This document shows positions 46,545 to 57,989 of a DNA stretch of 64,000 nt, in pieces. Numbering within the stretch: the first letter of the stretch is position 1; each line of letters starts with the position of its first letter. Both the position numbers and the translations under genes were made by a program. Source of the DNA: Ovis canadensis (lineage: Eukaryota; Chordata; Mammalia; Artiodactyla; Bovidae); the NCBI RefSeq assembly GCF_042477335.2, contig NC_091255.1, positions 42,696,501 to 42,760,500 of the forward strand. Reading direction: 5' to 3'. The notes beneath the pieces are model-generated. The model was not told the origin of the DNA, searched no databases, and saw nothing but the letters and a program-made list of their open reading frames with translations.

Positions 46545-46855
46545 GTTCCCTGGTGGCTCAGCGGATGAGAGTCCACCTGACAATGCAGAGGACACAGGTT
46601 TGATCCCTGATCCAGGAAGATTACTTTATGCTGCTTGGAGCTACTAAGCCGGTGAGCCACAACCACTGAGTCTGTGCCCTAGAGCCTGCCAGCCACAACT
46701 ACTGAAGCCTGTGTGCCTTGAGTCTGTGCTCTGCAACAAGAGAAGTCGCCACATTGAGAAGCCTGTACATCACAATGAAGAATAACTGCTGCTCACCTCA
46801 ACTAGAGAAAGCCCATGCATGGCAACAAAGACCCAGTGTAATTTTTTAAAAAAAG
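46545..46855 (+). repeat. CHR-type SINE, near full length
   Basis: AGTTCCCTGGTGGCTCAGCG head, CACAACTACTGAAGCCTGTG, AACTAGAGAAAGCCCATGCA and A-rich end. Confidence 0.85.
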
Positions 46856-47084
46856 AAGATATTCAAAAACAACTGCAGTACAGAGGAAATTAGAAAGTCG
46901 TGCATGCCCAAGGGAAAACACAGAGGTGGTCGCAGAGGATGGGGAAGATTTAGACAAGCATATTCCATGGACCTGATCTTTGGAACTATCTTTAGTTTTT
47001 TAACAAAGGTGTTAAGCCCATGGGAACCATACCATCTTTTGGGGTTTTCATTAAAGTAATCGACTAAAAGAAAAAGCTATCCTG

Positions 47085-47205
47085 AGCTTCTCTGGTGTCC
47101 AGTGGTTCACTCTGTTTCCACTGCAGGGAGCACAGGTTCCATCGCTAATTGGGGAAGTCCCGCATACTGCACAGTGCAGCCAAAAATAAAATAAAGCTGT
47201 CTTAA
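47085..47205 (+). repeat. CHR/Bov-type tRNA SINE fragment
   Basis: CTTCTCTGGTGTCCAGTGGT head to CAGTGCAGCCAAAAATAAAA, a short truncated copy. Confidence 0.6.
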
Positions 47206-47214
47206 TGTCCTTGT

Positions 47215-47495
47215 CCAGAGAAGGCAATGGCACCCCACTCCAGTACTCTTACCTGGAAAATCCCATGGACGGAGGAGCCTGGTGGGCTGCAGTCCATGGG
47301 GTCGCTACAAGTCGGACATGACTGAGAGACTTCACTTTCACTTTTCACTTTCATGCATTGGAGAAGGAAATGGCAACCCACTCCAGTGTTCTTGCCTGGA
47401 GAATCCCAGGGACGGGGGAGCCTGGTGGGCTGCCGTCTATGGGGTCACACAGAGTCGGACATGATTGAAGCGACTTAGCAGCAGCAGCGGCAGCA
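47215..47495 (+). repeat. Bov-A2 SINE, full dimer
   Basis: AGAAGGCAATGGCACCCCAC start, linker at 47330-47355 and (CAG/CGG)n tail at 47480-47495. Confidence 0.9.
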
Positions 47496-47949
47496 ATGTC
47501 CTTGTCTGCTAGCTTCAGCACCTCTGTCATTCTGGATCTGTTACTAGTCATTAATTTTTTTCCTAGTTATGGGTCACCTTTTTCTGCTTCCAGGCATGCC
47601 TCCTAATTTTTTATTGGACATTGGACACTGTAGGTGTTACTTTTTTAATATCTGGACTTTGGTGTCTTCCTTTAAAGGGTGTTGGACTTTGCTCTGAAAA
47701 GCAGTTAAATTATTCGTGATGTGTTCAGTCTCTTTGAGATTTTAAAAAATAGTTTATTTCAAAATAATTATGGATTCACAGGAAATTTCAAAGATCATGC
47801 AGAGTGGGCCCATTGAACCCTTCACCCAGTTTTCTTCCACAACTGTCTGTTGTACAGTATCAAAGTCAGGAAATTAACGTTGATACATGTATGTATAATT
47901 TTGTGCCATTTTATCACATGTATAGATTCATATGTGGTTGTCTTCCCTA

Positions 47950-48325
47950 TAATGGTTTTACTTTCCACGGTCCTAAGACACTGAATAAGAAAATTCCCAA
48001 AATGAATAATTCATAAGCTTTAAATCGCACACCATTGTGAGCAGCATGATGAAATCTCTCGCCATTTTGCCTGGGACGTGAATCATGCCTTTGTCCTGTG
48101 TCAGCTGCCAGACCAGCTGCCGCAGTGTCACGGACCTTGTGTTCAAGTGACCCTTTTTTTTCATAATAACTGCCCCCAAAGTGTGAGAGTAGTGATGCTG
48201 CAACTCAGATCTGCCAAAGAGACACTGTACAGTGCTTCCATTAAGTGAAAAGGTGAAAGTTCTCAACTTAATAAGGAAAGAAAGAAATCATATGCTGAGG
48301 TTGCTAAGATCTACGGTAAGAAAGA
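47950..48325 (+). mobile_element. Tigger1/MER2-type remnant, second copy
   Basis: Starts near CTTTCCACGGTCCTAAGA, with AATTCATAAGCTTTAAATCG, GGGACGTGAATCATGCCTTT and AAGTGAAAAGGTGAAAGTTC. It stops inside the transposase N-terminus at AAGATCTACGGTAAG, where L1 sequence takes over. It is better conserved than the 5600-6297 copy in the region they share. Confidence 0.8.
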
Positions 48326-48334
48326 CTTCTTTTT

Positions 48335-49100
48335 TTCAAAATTTAGGTATAGTTGATGTACAGTATAAGTTTCAGAAGTACACATAGTGATTCACAGTTT
48401 TTAAAGGTTATATTCTTCTTAGTCATTATAAAATATTGGTCATTTTCCTTGCACTGTACAATATATCCTTGTAGCTTATTTATTTTATATGTAGTAGTTT
48501 TGAACCTGTTAATCTCCTACCCATATCTTGCCCCTCCCCTTTTCCCTCTCCCCACTGGTAACCACTAATTTGTTCTCTGCATCTGTGAATCTGTTGTAGT
48601 TATTGTTGTTATCTTCACTAGTTTTATTTTTTAAAGCCCACATAATTGATATCATACAATGTTTGTCTTTGTCTAACTTAATTCACTTTTCATGATACTC
48701 TCCAAGTCCACTATGTTATTGCAAATGGAAAATTTTCATTCTTTTTGTGGCCTAGTGATATTCCACTGTGTATTATACATCTTCATCCATTCCTCTGTCA
48801 ATGGGCATTTAGGTTGTCGGAGATTTTATTATTTTCCTGTTATTGACTTCTATTTTGGTTTTATTGTGATCAGAGAACACACTCTGATTTCAATTCTTTT
48901 AAATTTCTTAAAGTTTGTTTTATGGCCCAGGATGTGGTCCACCTTGGTATTTGTTTGCCATCACTTGAAAGCACGTGTAATCTCCTGTTCTGTTGTTACG
49001 TGGCATGTCCTATAAATGTCTGTTGGATCGAGCCGGCTGAGGGCAGCTTTGGATCCTTCAGTATCGTCTTTGGTTTCTGCCTGAGGCTTATTTCAAAGTT
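48335..49100 (-). repeat. L1 fragments, antisense
   Basis: TTTAGGTATAGTTGATGTAC and CTCTTTTCCCTCTCCCCACT-like 3'UTR, then reversed ORF2 sequence (GATCAGAGAACACACTCTGA, TATGGCCCAGGATGTGGTCC). Confidence 0.7.
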
Positions 49101-49109
49101 TTGCTAGAG

Positions 49110-50555
49110 GAGAGTAGATTTGCTTCCATCTGGGGGTAGTTTGGATTTACTACTCAGGTATGCTGGCTCCAGGGTGTCCACCCCATGGCCCCTGCCATCA
49201 CTGGCGAAGCTCCTCTGGGTGCTCAGAGTTTGAACATCTTTCCCTGTTAACTCTGGGGATTTGTCAGCTCACAATTCCCTGGCTGTTCTGCCTCTTTGAA
49301 GAGTTTTTCTCTGTACATGCAAGTCACATACTTGGCAGACTCAAAGGAATTCCACACACAAAGCAATGCCTCATTCTCCCCAGCCCTGACTTCCACCCCC
49401 TCCACCTGCCGAGACCACCAGCCTCTGTGCCATCCCCTCATCAAGGATCGTCTCCACACACCCAACCAGGGAAGATCCCACTTTTCCCGGAGTGTCCAAA
49501 CCCCCAACCCCTGATTGTTCAGTATCTGCAAGGGGCTCTTTGATAGGTTTTGCCCAGTTCCTAGGCAAGGAAGTTATCAAGGAAGGTTAAGTGCGATCTT
49601 TTCTACCGTATCATGCTTGGGGGAGGAAGTCTGTTTCATATATTTAACATTCTGAAAATAATGCTTTTACGTGGAAACACAGGGAAGTGATGACAGTGGA
49701 GTTTTAAGTTCCTTTTTGTTTTAAGTGTTGCTAAATAGGGAGAAAGAAAAAGTTACAGAGGCAGCCTGATGTCTAGGAGGAAACAGTGGGTTGAACTCCA
49801 GCATCCTGCCTGCTCTTCTGTCCTGCCTACCTCCCTTCCACCTCCTTTTGTCCAGAGAAATCAGACCTGTGAGTCTGATGTGACCCTCCTTGGGGCAGGC
49901 TTCCTTACCCTCCACAGGCAGAGTTAATGGGTCTCTTCTTTGCCAGCTCCTCTCCCACCTTGCGCCCCTCCCCCACCCTAGAGTTTCTCTCTCCTTCTCC
50001 TCCAACACCTGTAACACTTCACTCAGATGGTCAACACCACCTGGGAATAGATGAGCTGGTCTGGGAGAATGTGTAGGAGAATGAAGATCATAGATCATAT
50101 CTGGAGAGCCCACAGCCTGGAGGAAAGCAGAGGAAGAGAGGAGTCCAAAGTGGACGTGATGAAAAATCAGAGAGGTCAAACATCTTACTCAAGGCCACAC
50201 AGCACATTGACCTTGCATGCCTCGATGTGCCTTTGCAGCAAAATCAAAGGCGTCCACTCTCACTGAGCTGTGTGGCCTCTCCTAATTGGCTAGCATCCAC
50301 TCTGAGTAAGACCTCCTCCCCTGGAAGGTAGTGTTTTGATCTACTTACATATGTGTACTCTTATCACCCAATGTGAGCTGAGACTCCAGGTCCTTGTTCC
50401 TCTATAGCATCAGGAAGAGCCAGCAGATTAGGCAGAGAGAAGAAAGGTCGTAATTCTTGAGTTTCAAATCGTTTGGGAACTTCCTCACAGAGCAAATGCT
50501 TTGAGAGAAAAGGGTTTAGTGGCAGAGAGGAGGCCTTGGGGTTACAAAGGCCTCC
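49110..50555. other. Intergenic; nothing recognised
   Basis: GC-moderate sequence with overlapping short frames and no recognised repeat or exon. Confidence 0.4.
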
Positions 50556-51294
50556 TCTCCTTGTGATTTAGAGTAGGGAATACACTAGTGAGCCAGACGA
50601 TTTTCCATTCCACCAAGCCTCTAAAACAAGAGGACTTTCTCTGGGCTGGAGAGAGAAGCAGTCTGGAGGGGAACAGAAGGGCACACCAGGCTCCTGCGAA
50701 GGGTTCTGCCCCTCGCTGAGCTGTGGAGCAGGCCAGTGTGGGCAGTGGGTAAATGGAGACCCCAGATAGCTTTGGATGGCCTTGGAGCAGGGAGAGGCAA
50801 GACCCAGGGGTCTGAGTCTACCCTGTGGAGTAGAGATGGTCAGGGGGCTGGCACCGAAGGGGTGGGCATAGGGGAGAGGGCACAAGGCATTACACAGCCA
50901 AAGAGGTAGGAGGGTACACGGTGTGATACACAGAGTAGCCCTTAGGGATCGAGGCCATGAATGCACTGTGGATGCCAATAATGTGTGTAGAAGCAGACAC
51001 AGGCCCCTGGCCTAGTCCATGCTGGGCACCATGTGACCCTTGAACATCGATGAAGCAGCAGTAGTGGACAAGGCTGTGGTTGACTGAGATCCTGGAACTG
51101 CATGGCTTCCCTCTGCTTGAATGCCACAGAGTGAATGCATTCACGGCATTATGTGGCTGTCTGGATCTGTCCATGCAAAAGCAAAGAGGTGTTGGGAGTC
51201 TGGGTGCAGAAGAATCCTAAAGAAAGCATCCTTTAGGTCCAGCTCTGGGAATCAGTTTACAGTCTCTGGAACTTAGTCAATATGGTGTGGTTAC

Positions 51295-51475
51295 TGTTGT
51301 TGTTGTTCAGTTGCTAAGTCTCATCCAACTCTTTTTGACTCCATGTAATGCAGCATACCAGGCTTCCCTGTCCTTCACTGTCTCCCAGAGTTTGCCCAAA
51401 TGCATGTCCATTGAGTTGGTGATGCTTCAGTATCAGTCCTTCCAATAAATATTTAGGGTTGATTTCCTTCAGTAC
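51295..51475 (-). mobile_element. BovB 3'-end fragment, antisense, in ERV pol
   Basis: TTCAGTTGCTAAGTCTCATC, GTAATGCAGCATACCAGGCT and ATTGAGTTGGTGATGCTTCA-like sequence. Confidence 0.75.
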
Positions 51476-51484
51476 AAATGTGGC

Positions 51485-51685
51485 TAAATGAAAGTCACTC
51501 AGTTGTGTTCAACTCTTTGTGACCCCATGGACTATATAGTCCATGGAATTCTCTAGGCCAGAATACTGGAGTGGGTAGCCTTTCCCTTCTCCAGGGAATC
51601 TTTCCAACCCAGGGCTTGAACCCAGGTCTCCCACAGTGCAGGTGGATTCTTCACCAGCTGAGCCACCAGGGGAGTTCCCCAGGGG
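51485..51685 (-). repeat. Bov-tA SINE, antisense, in ERV pol
   Basis: Reversed Bov-tA with AGTTGTGTTCAACTCTTTGT, CAGAATACTGGAGTGGGTAG and CAGCTGAGCCACCAGGGGAG. Confidence 0.85.
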
Positions 51686-51779
51686 GACTATCAGATGAAC
51701 CGGGAATACTGCCCCATTAACTGCCCTTAAAACCAAGCTGGACTCTGTGGGGCTCCCAGGCATAGAGGTCTTTGTGTCC

Positions 51780-52125
51780 CCCATTTCTTGTAGGTAAGAC
51801 TTCAGCCTCCCTGACCTTCCTGGAGTTCCAAAAGGCAGATTGGAACAGTTGCTAATTCAGGGAGGAGCAGCCAAGAAACAAGCTAAGGCAAGATTAAAGG
51901 AACTCAGGAAGCTCATTGAGATTGGGAGACCCCTGGTCTTGTCTGGCCCCACCTTTGGCCCACTGCCATAAACCCTCATCCAGTTCTCTGAAGTAGACGC
52001 ACACAGGCTTTTTGAGGAGAAGCCTGGTGTGCCTCCCTTTGCCTGGCAAGGCAATAAAGCTGTCCTTTTTGACTTCATCCAAAACTCTGTCTCTGGAATT
52101 TGTTTCAGTGCTAGCGTACAGAGAA
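51780..52125 (+). mobile_element. Possible LTR or retro-insert inside ERV pol
   Basis: The reverse-transcriptase frame breaks at FVQVLR and resumes at LRAVNG. The inserted plus-strand sequence has an LTR-like GGCAATAAAGCTGTCCTTTT poly(A) segment at about 52050-52069. No second landmark fixes the family. Confidence 0.45.
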
Positions 52126-52689
52126 GCTGGGCTTTCAGTAACATCCTCAGGACTTGAACAAACCTGTATTCTCCACTGTTTTTTATAAGCAGAATTGTTG
52201 CAGGCAAGGGGACTCCTTCCAGGGCCCAAGAGTGGGCTTTGTCTAACACAAGTGAATTGTCCAAATGGCAGGGTCATAGCCCATATTTTAAGAACTTGGT
52301 TATTAGAAGTTGGATGCCTTGTTGGGCCTCAGGTATCAGAGTCTCTTGCATGGGTAATCAGCATTGGGTTTAACAGGCTCTGAACTGGGAGCAGATTAGT
52401 AGCTTTCCCAAGGACTTCAGCATCCCAGACAGTGGGGTCCACTTGAGAAATAATGTGGGCTGGAATGGAGACCTCCTCTGGTTGGGACTAAGGCAGATTG
52501 CATGGCTGGGTGCCTTCTCTATGAGGGTCTCCAGAGTGGCGTATCATTTGGAATAGAGTGGTCCCTTCCCAGCAAGCAGCTTCATTCTTTCTGGAGCTAT
52601 TAGTAATTGTCCTCCGTTCTTCCCCAGTAGCATACTGGACACCTTCCAACATGAGGGCTCATCTTTCGGTGTCACATCTTTCTGTCTTT

Positions 52690-52765
52690 TTATACAGTTC
52701 ATGGGGTTCTCACGGCAAGAATACTGGAGTGGTTTGCCATTCCCTCCTCCAGTGGACCGTGTTTT
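52690..52765 (-). repeat. Short Bov-tA fragment
   Basis: ATGGGGTTCTCACGGCAAGA then ATACTGGAGTGGTTTGCCAT, a reversed core only. Confidence 0.6.
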
Positions 52766-52949
52766 GTCAGAACTCTCCACTATGACCCGTCCGTCTTGGG
52801 TGGCCCTGCATGACATGGCTCATACCTTCATTGAGCTATGCAAGCCCCTTTGCTACGACAAGGCAGTGATCCCTGAGGTGGGGTGGCACTCAGGCATGAG
52901 CAGAGACTGATGTGCAGAGGTAAAACCCTAACAAGCAGCTGCATGGGGT

Positions 52950-53110
52950 GGGGAAGAGGGGATTCTGAATCGCTTGGTTTGAGGCCATACATCATTCCTG
53001 AGAATCAGACCGGATTGTCCAGGGAAACTAGTCAGCACAGAGCAGGCTGCCCCTGTACCTAATAGAAAGTAATCTTCCTACCTGCCACATCAAGGGCTGC
53101 TGCAGCTCCC
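52950..53110 (-). pseudogene. ERV protease remnant, active-site Asp lost
   Basis: After a one-base frame change the minus strand reads FLLGTGAACSVLTSF around 53070-53025. This matches the retroviral aspartic-protease signature, but the Asp of D-T/S-G is Gly (GGT at 53057-53059). It would be catalytically dead even if expressed. Confidence 0.7.
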
Positions 53111-53188
53111 CTGGAGAATGACCAGGTGTCCTCTGGGAGCCAGGGAGGGTCCTGGGCCCTGTCAGTCTTCTGGAGCCCTGAGTCCCCT

Positions 53189-53440
53189 TCAGGACTGAGG
53201 GCAGTCCTGCTTCCAGTGATCCTCCTGTTTATATTTTGGACAGGGTCCTGGTGGCCCTCTTCCCCACGGGTGACATTCATCCTTCCAGTAGCCTTCCTGG
53301 CTGCACTTCACACACATCCCTTCTCCACAGGGCAGGGCTCTAATCCGGGCTTCCTGGACCCTGTCCTTCCCATGAGTTTTCACAAGGGAAGGTAGCCCTG
53401 AGGTGGTGCAGGCATGGGAGCTGCAGTTTATTTTTCTCCC
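53189..53440 (-). pseudogene. ERV gag nucleocapsid remnant with two damaged zinc knuckles
   Basis: The minus frame ends with two CCHC-like knuckles in tandem: CVKCSQEGYWKDEC, where the His position is Tyr, and CPKYKQEDHWKQDC, where the second Cys is Tyr. Each has therefore lost one zinc ligand. The placement just before the protease piece fits gag C-terminus. Confidence 0.75.
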
Positions 53441-53450
53441 TGATAGCCCA

Positions 53451-53655
53451 CTAGGACTTCCCTGGTGGCTCAGACAGTAAAGAATCTGCCGGCAACACAG
53501 GAGACCTGAGTTCGATCCCTGGGTCTGGAAGATCCCCTGGAGAAGGGAATGGCTACCCACTCCAGTATTCTTGCTTGGAGAACTCCATGGACAAAGGAGC
53601 CTGATGGGCTATAGTCCATGGGGTCACAAAAAGTCAGACACACTTTTACTCTTCA
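53451..53655 (+). repeat. Bov-tA SINE in ERV gag
   Basis: ACTTCCCTGGTGGCTCAGAC head and CCCACTCCAGTATTCTTGCT core. It is flanked by perfect 11-bp duplications CTGATAGCCCA at 53440-53450 and 53656-53666. Confidence 0.9.
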
Positions 53656-53764
53656 CTGATAGCCCAAACTGTAAGACAGGAGTGTGCTGCCAGGGACTTT
53701 AGTGGGTGGGGCTCTTCAAGGGATTGTCACAGAGATAAGTCCTATAGGCATTTATTGGCCTGAC

Positions 53765-55575
53765 CCCAGAGTTCCAAAGAATAGCAAGGAGAAATAAGAA
53801 AGCCTTCCTAAGTGATCAATGCAAAGAAATAGAGGAAAGTAATAGAATGGGAAAGACTAGAGATCTCTTCAAGAAAATTAGAGATACCAAGGGAACATTT
53901 CATGCAAAGATGGGCACAATAAAGGACAGGAATGGTATGGACCTAACAAAAGCAGAAGATATTAAGAAGAGGTGGCAAGAATACACAGAAGAACTATACA
54001 AAAAAGATCTTAATGATCCAGATAATCACAATGGTGTGATCACTCACCTAGAGCCAGACATCCTGGAGTGTGAAGTCAAGTGGGCCTTAGGAAGCATCAC
54101 TACTAATAAAGCTAGTGGAAGTGATGGAATTCCAGCTGAACTATTTCAAATCCTAAAAGATGATGCTGTGAAAGTGCTGCACTCAATATGCCAGCAAATT
54201 TGGAAAACTCAGCAGTGGCCACAAGACTGGAAAAGGTCAGTTTTCATTCCAGTCCCAAAGAAAGGCAATGCCAAAGAATGTTCAAACTGCCATATAATTG
54301 CACTCATCTCACATGCTAGCAAAATAATGCTCAAAATTCTCCAAGCTAGGGTTCAACAGTACTTGAACAGAGAACTTCCAGATGTTCAAGCTGAATTTAG
54401 AAAAGGCAGTGGAATAAGAGATCAAATTGCCAACATCTGTTGGATCATTGAAAAAGCAATAGAATTCCAGAAACACATCTACTTTTGCTTCATTAACTAT
54501 GCCAAAGCGTTTCACTATGTGGATCACAACAAATTGTGGAAAATTTTTCAAGAGATGGGAATACCAGACTACCTTACCTGTCTCCTAAGAAATCTGTATG
54601 CAGGTCAAGAAGCAACAGTTAGAACTGGACATGGAACAATGGACTGGTTCCAAATTGGGAAAGGAGTACATCAATGCTGTATATTGTCACCTTCCTTATT
54701 TAACTTATATTCAGAGTACATCATGTGAAATGCTGGACTGGATGAAGCACAAGGTGGAATCAGGATTGCAGGGAGAAATATCAATAACCTCAGATATGCA
54801 GATAACACCACTCTTATGGCAGAAAGCAAAGAGGAATTAAAGAGCCTCTTGACGAAAGTGAAAGAAGAGAGTGAAAAAGCTAGCTTAAAACTCAACATTC
54901 AAAAAATTAAGATCATGGCATCTGGTTCCATCACTTCATGGCAAATAGATGGGAAACAATGGAAACAGTGACAGACTTTATTTTCTTGGGCTCTAAAATC
55001 ACTGCAGATGGTGACTATAGCCATGAAATTAAAAGACATTTGCTCCTTGGAAGAAAAGCTATGACAAACCTAAATGTTATGTTAAAAAGCAAAGACATTA
55101 CCGAAAAAGTTCCGTATAGTCGAAGCTATGGTTTTTTTGGTAGTCATGAATGTGAAAGTTGGACCATAAAGACAGCTAAGCACTGAAAAGTTGATGCTTT
55201 TGAACTGTGGTGTTGAAGAAGACTTTTGAGAGTCCTTTGGATAGCGAGGAGATCAAACCAGTCAGTCCTAAAGGAAATCAGTCTGAAATATTCACTGGAA
55301 GGACTGATGCTGAAGCTGAAACTCCAATACTTTGGCCACCTGATGCGAAGAACTGACTCATTGGAAAAGACCCTGATGCTGGGAGAAATTGAAGGCAGGA
55401 GGAGAAAGGGACAACAGAGGATGAGATGGTTAAATGGCATCACTGACTCTATGGGAATGAGTTTGAGCAAGCTCTGGGAGTTGGTGATGGACAGGGAAGT
55501 GCTGTCCAGGACTGGTGTGTTGCAGTCCATGGTGTTGCAAAGAGTCGGACATGACTGAGTGACTGAACAAACTGA
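53765..55575 (+). mobile_element. BovB LINE, 3' 1.8 kb with decayed reverse transcriptase
   Basis: An open frame at 53847-54728 encodes BovB reverse-transcriptase sequence (TKAEDIKKRWQEYTEELYKK; NKASGSDGIPAELFQ; PVPKKGNAKECSN). Motif A, normally with Asp at both ends of D-YAKAF-D, reads NYAKAFH. The frame then meets TGA at 54726-54728, in place of the expected CGA, and continues in phase to RYADN at 54792-54806. There the second Asp of YADD is Asn. Two catalytic positions and the frame are lost, so it is inactive. Later parts give the standard BovB 3' end (GGACTGATGCTGAAGCTGAA onward). It is 5'-truncated and lies inside ERV gag. Confidence 0.92.
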
Positions 55576-55879
55576 TCAGGTTAGGGGATCGAGGCAGAAG
55601 AGGTGTCTAATTAAGCAGGGGAAACTGGGCTTGTAGCCATCAGACCATGAGAAAAGGTTTGTCTTGCAAAGACAACAGCGAGGGCCCTGTAAGCACCCAA
55701 AGTCAGTTTGGTGAGCCTGAGGAGACCCCTGGGGTTAGTCAAGGGGAGGAACAAGAGCCAGAAAAAGTGACTAGAGTCCCAAGTCCTACACCCTTCAGGG
55801 AGAGAGGGAGGAGACCTAGGCCCTGTGTCACTAAGCAGATTGCCTTCATTTTTGGAGAAAGAAAAATGTAAACAAAGAG

Positions 55880-56075
55880 ACTTCCCTGGCAGCTCAGACG
55901 GTACCCGGGTTCTATCCCTGGGTCGAGAAGATCCCCTGGAGAAGGAAATGGCAACCCACTCCAGTACTCTTGCCTGGAGAATCCCATGGATGGAGAAGCC
56001 TGGTGGGCTACAGTCCATGGGGTCAAAGAGTTGGACACGACTGAGCAACTTCACTTTCACTTTTCAAACAAACAG
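55880..56075 (+). repeat. Bov-tA SINE in ERV gag
   Basis: ACTTCCCTGGCAGCTCAGAC head, a short deletion in the middle, CCCACTCCAGTACTCTTGCC core and ACTTTCACTTTTC end. Confidence 0.85.
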
Positions 56076-57242
56076 AGCTGCAGGGTAGAGCAGAAGCCAG
56101 AAAATGGAAACAAGACAAGGTCAAAGGCCTCCTTGGGAGGTTGTCCTTGTGCTATTGAGGATGGGCACTTCTTTATATGAGCAGGACAGAGATAACCTCC
56201 ACCCACTGGGAAAGCTGGCAGGGAGGTGCAAGGGCCAGTAGACAGGCTAAGAAACCATCAGGGGATGAGACAAGGAGGATGTGAGAGAAATCCAGGGCAA
56301 AGAGAGAAGGTGCCCAGCCAGGATGCTTCCTCAGCCAGAGATTCACAGCCCCTCTGAGGAGGGTGCTTGATCACTTCCTTTGCTTGGGGGTTGATAAAGT
56401 CTGAGACCCTCACATGTGACCAGGGGTGCAATAGGCTGTGAGCCCTGAGAGGCACTCAGAGAGGGCTGGGCCACAGATGTACTGGGAGACTCCCATTGTC
56501 TCCTTATTTGGGCCCCTGATGCAGTTCTGACATTCTGGAACTGGGCCAAGACTAAGATGGAGGAGGGAGGAGGAATCAGACTTAAGGAGCCGTGAGGGGA
56601 AACTAACCCAGTCACGTTGCCAATTGCCACAGTCTTAATTTGGAAGTCCAAGTGGTGGACCCTGTGGATCTTCTCAGGTCCGAAGAAATGGAGTGATGGG
56701 GAGAATGACAAACATGAAGAGAAGAGCCTTGGGCTTGGTGGACTCCTTCGGGGCCAGAGAGCTGGTCTCCACTAGATCTCCCAGGCAGCATTAGCTGCCA
56801 CCTAATGGCTACTCAAATCTTCAGGACTAAGTCCCAGTCGTCCTCTGCAGTGGGCAGCCACAGCCTAGTAGATGGATCCAGGTTATGCCCTTTGATGTCC
56901 CTTTCGTGATTGCCACAAAAGATGTTGCAGGAGAAGGGTGGGGAGGAGTGAACAAGGTCTCTAGAGAGTCACCAAGTGAGGGACCTTGGCTTCACACAGG
57001 AAAGAATTTAAGAGTAAAGTGGTTGGAGAAGGGGCAGGATTTCTAGGAACCGGGCCACTGCTCACTTTTTGCCCTCTTATGGTCAGCCTCAAAACTGTCA
57101 TGCTGCCTGTGTGTGTGTCATTTAGATGCTAATGCATTACATTGAGCATAGACTGAGGCTCAGAGTCTGCTGGAAGTCGACTCTTCCACTATCTTGGACC
57201 TGATTGGTTCCAACTAGCTTTTGTTGTATCCTCAAAGTCTGC

Positions 57243-57290
57243 TGTTCAGTTGCTAAGTCATGTCTGACTCTGCGACCCCATGAACTGCTT
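57243..57290 (-). repeat. Short BovB/Bov-tA fragment
   Basis: GTTCAGTTGCTAAGTCATGT and CTCTGCGACCCCATGAACTG, a 3'-end scrap. Confidence 0.55.
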
Positions 57291-57582
57291 TTAATTGTTG
57301 TGCGCTTCCCCTTCCTACCTGTCTCAAGAGGAATAACAACCTTCTCCTATCTTTATGACAGGAAGTAATTCTGCATCTTAGAAGGAGGTTCTTACACAGT
57401 GACAGACACTTGGAGATATGGCTACTGGATCCTTCACATTTCTGTTTTTAAAGTGATAGCTCCCAGGTTCTTGACAAAGACATTCCTGGGTCATAAACTT
57501 GACAAAAGGCCTATCTAATCTTCAAATGGATTTATATATGTTTCAAAGAGATGTTGTTAATATCTATCTATAGCATCATTTG

Positions 57583-57850
57583 GAGAAGGCAATGCCACCC
57601 CACTCCAGTACTCTTGCCTGGAAAATCCCATGGACAGAGGAGCCTGGTAGGCTACAGTCCATGGGGTTATGAAGAGTCAGACACAACTGAGCGACTTTCA
57701 CTTTTCACTTTCATGCATTGGAGAAGGAAATGGCAACCCACTCCAGTGTTCTTGCCTGGAGAATCCCAGGGACAGGGGAGCCTGGTGGGCTGCCGTCTAT
57801 GGGGTCACACAGAGTCGGACACGACTAAAGTGACTTAGCAGCAGCAGCAT
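57583..57850 (+). repeat. Bov-A2 SINE, full dimer
   Basis: AGAAGGCAATGCCACCCCAC start, linker at about 57698-57715, and AGCAGCAGCAG end near 57848. Confidence 0.9.
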
Positions 57851-57985
57851 AGCATCACTGGCTCAGTGGACATGAATTTGAGCAAACTCTGGAAGATAGT
57901 GAAGGGCAGGGGATCCTGGCGTGCTGCAGTCCATGAGGTCGCAAAGAGCTGGACATAACTTAGAGACTGAATAGCAACAACAACA
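57850..57985 (+). mobile_element. BovB 3'-end fragment
   Basis: CATCACTGGCTCAGTGGACA, GCAAACTCTGGAAGATAGTG, GCTGCAGTCCATGAGGTCGC and a final GACTGAATAGCAACAAC. Confidence 0.8.
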
Positions 57986-57989
57986 GACA

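Larger units (their letters stand above)
51150..52480 (-). pseudogene. ERV reverse-transcriptase remnant, interrupted
   Basis: Pieces in order are PATILLIKNSGEYRFVQVLR near 52200-52130, LRAVNGAVFPVHLIVP near 51730-51680, and [17 protein letters not shown] then [12 protein letters not shown] near 51245-51155. The last carries the motif A aspartate of the fingers/palm. Insertions at 51780-52125 and 51290-51690 split the frame. Confidence 0.7.
50560..57150 (-). mobile_element. Decayed endogenous retrovirus (gammaretrovirus-like), minus orientation
   Basis: Read on the minus strand from high to low coordinates, the order is leader/gag-like sequence (about 57.1-55.6 kb), nucleocapsid (about 53.4 kb), protease (about 53.05 kb) and reverse transcriptase (51.85-51.15 kb). 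This is the gag-pro-pol order. All are broken by stops, frameshifts and insertions: BovB (53765-55575), Bov-tA copies, and a probable LTR (about 51780-52125). No env was recognised. Both provirus edges are approximate. It is inactive. Confidence 0.6.

Noticed and set aside
53847..54728. A 293-codon frame as a host gene.
   Set aside because: It is the BovB reverse transcriptase, with lost catalytic residues and a continuing frame beyond the stop.
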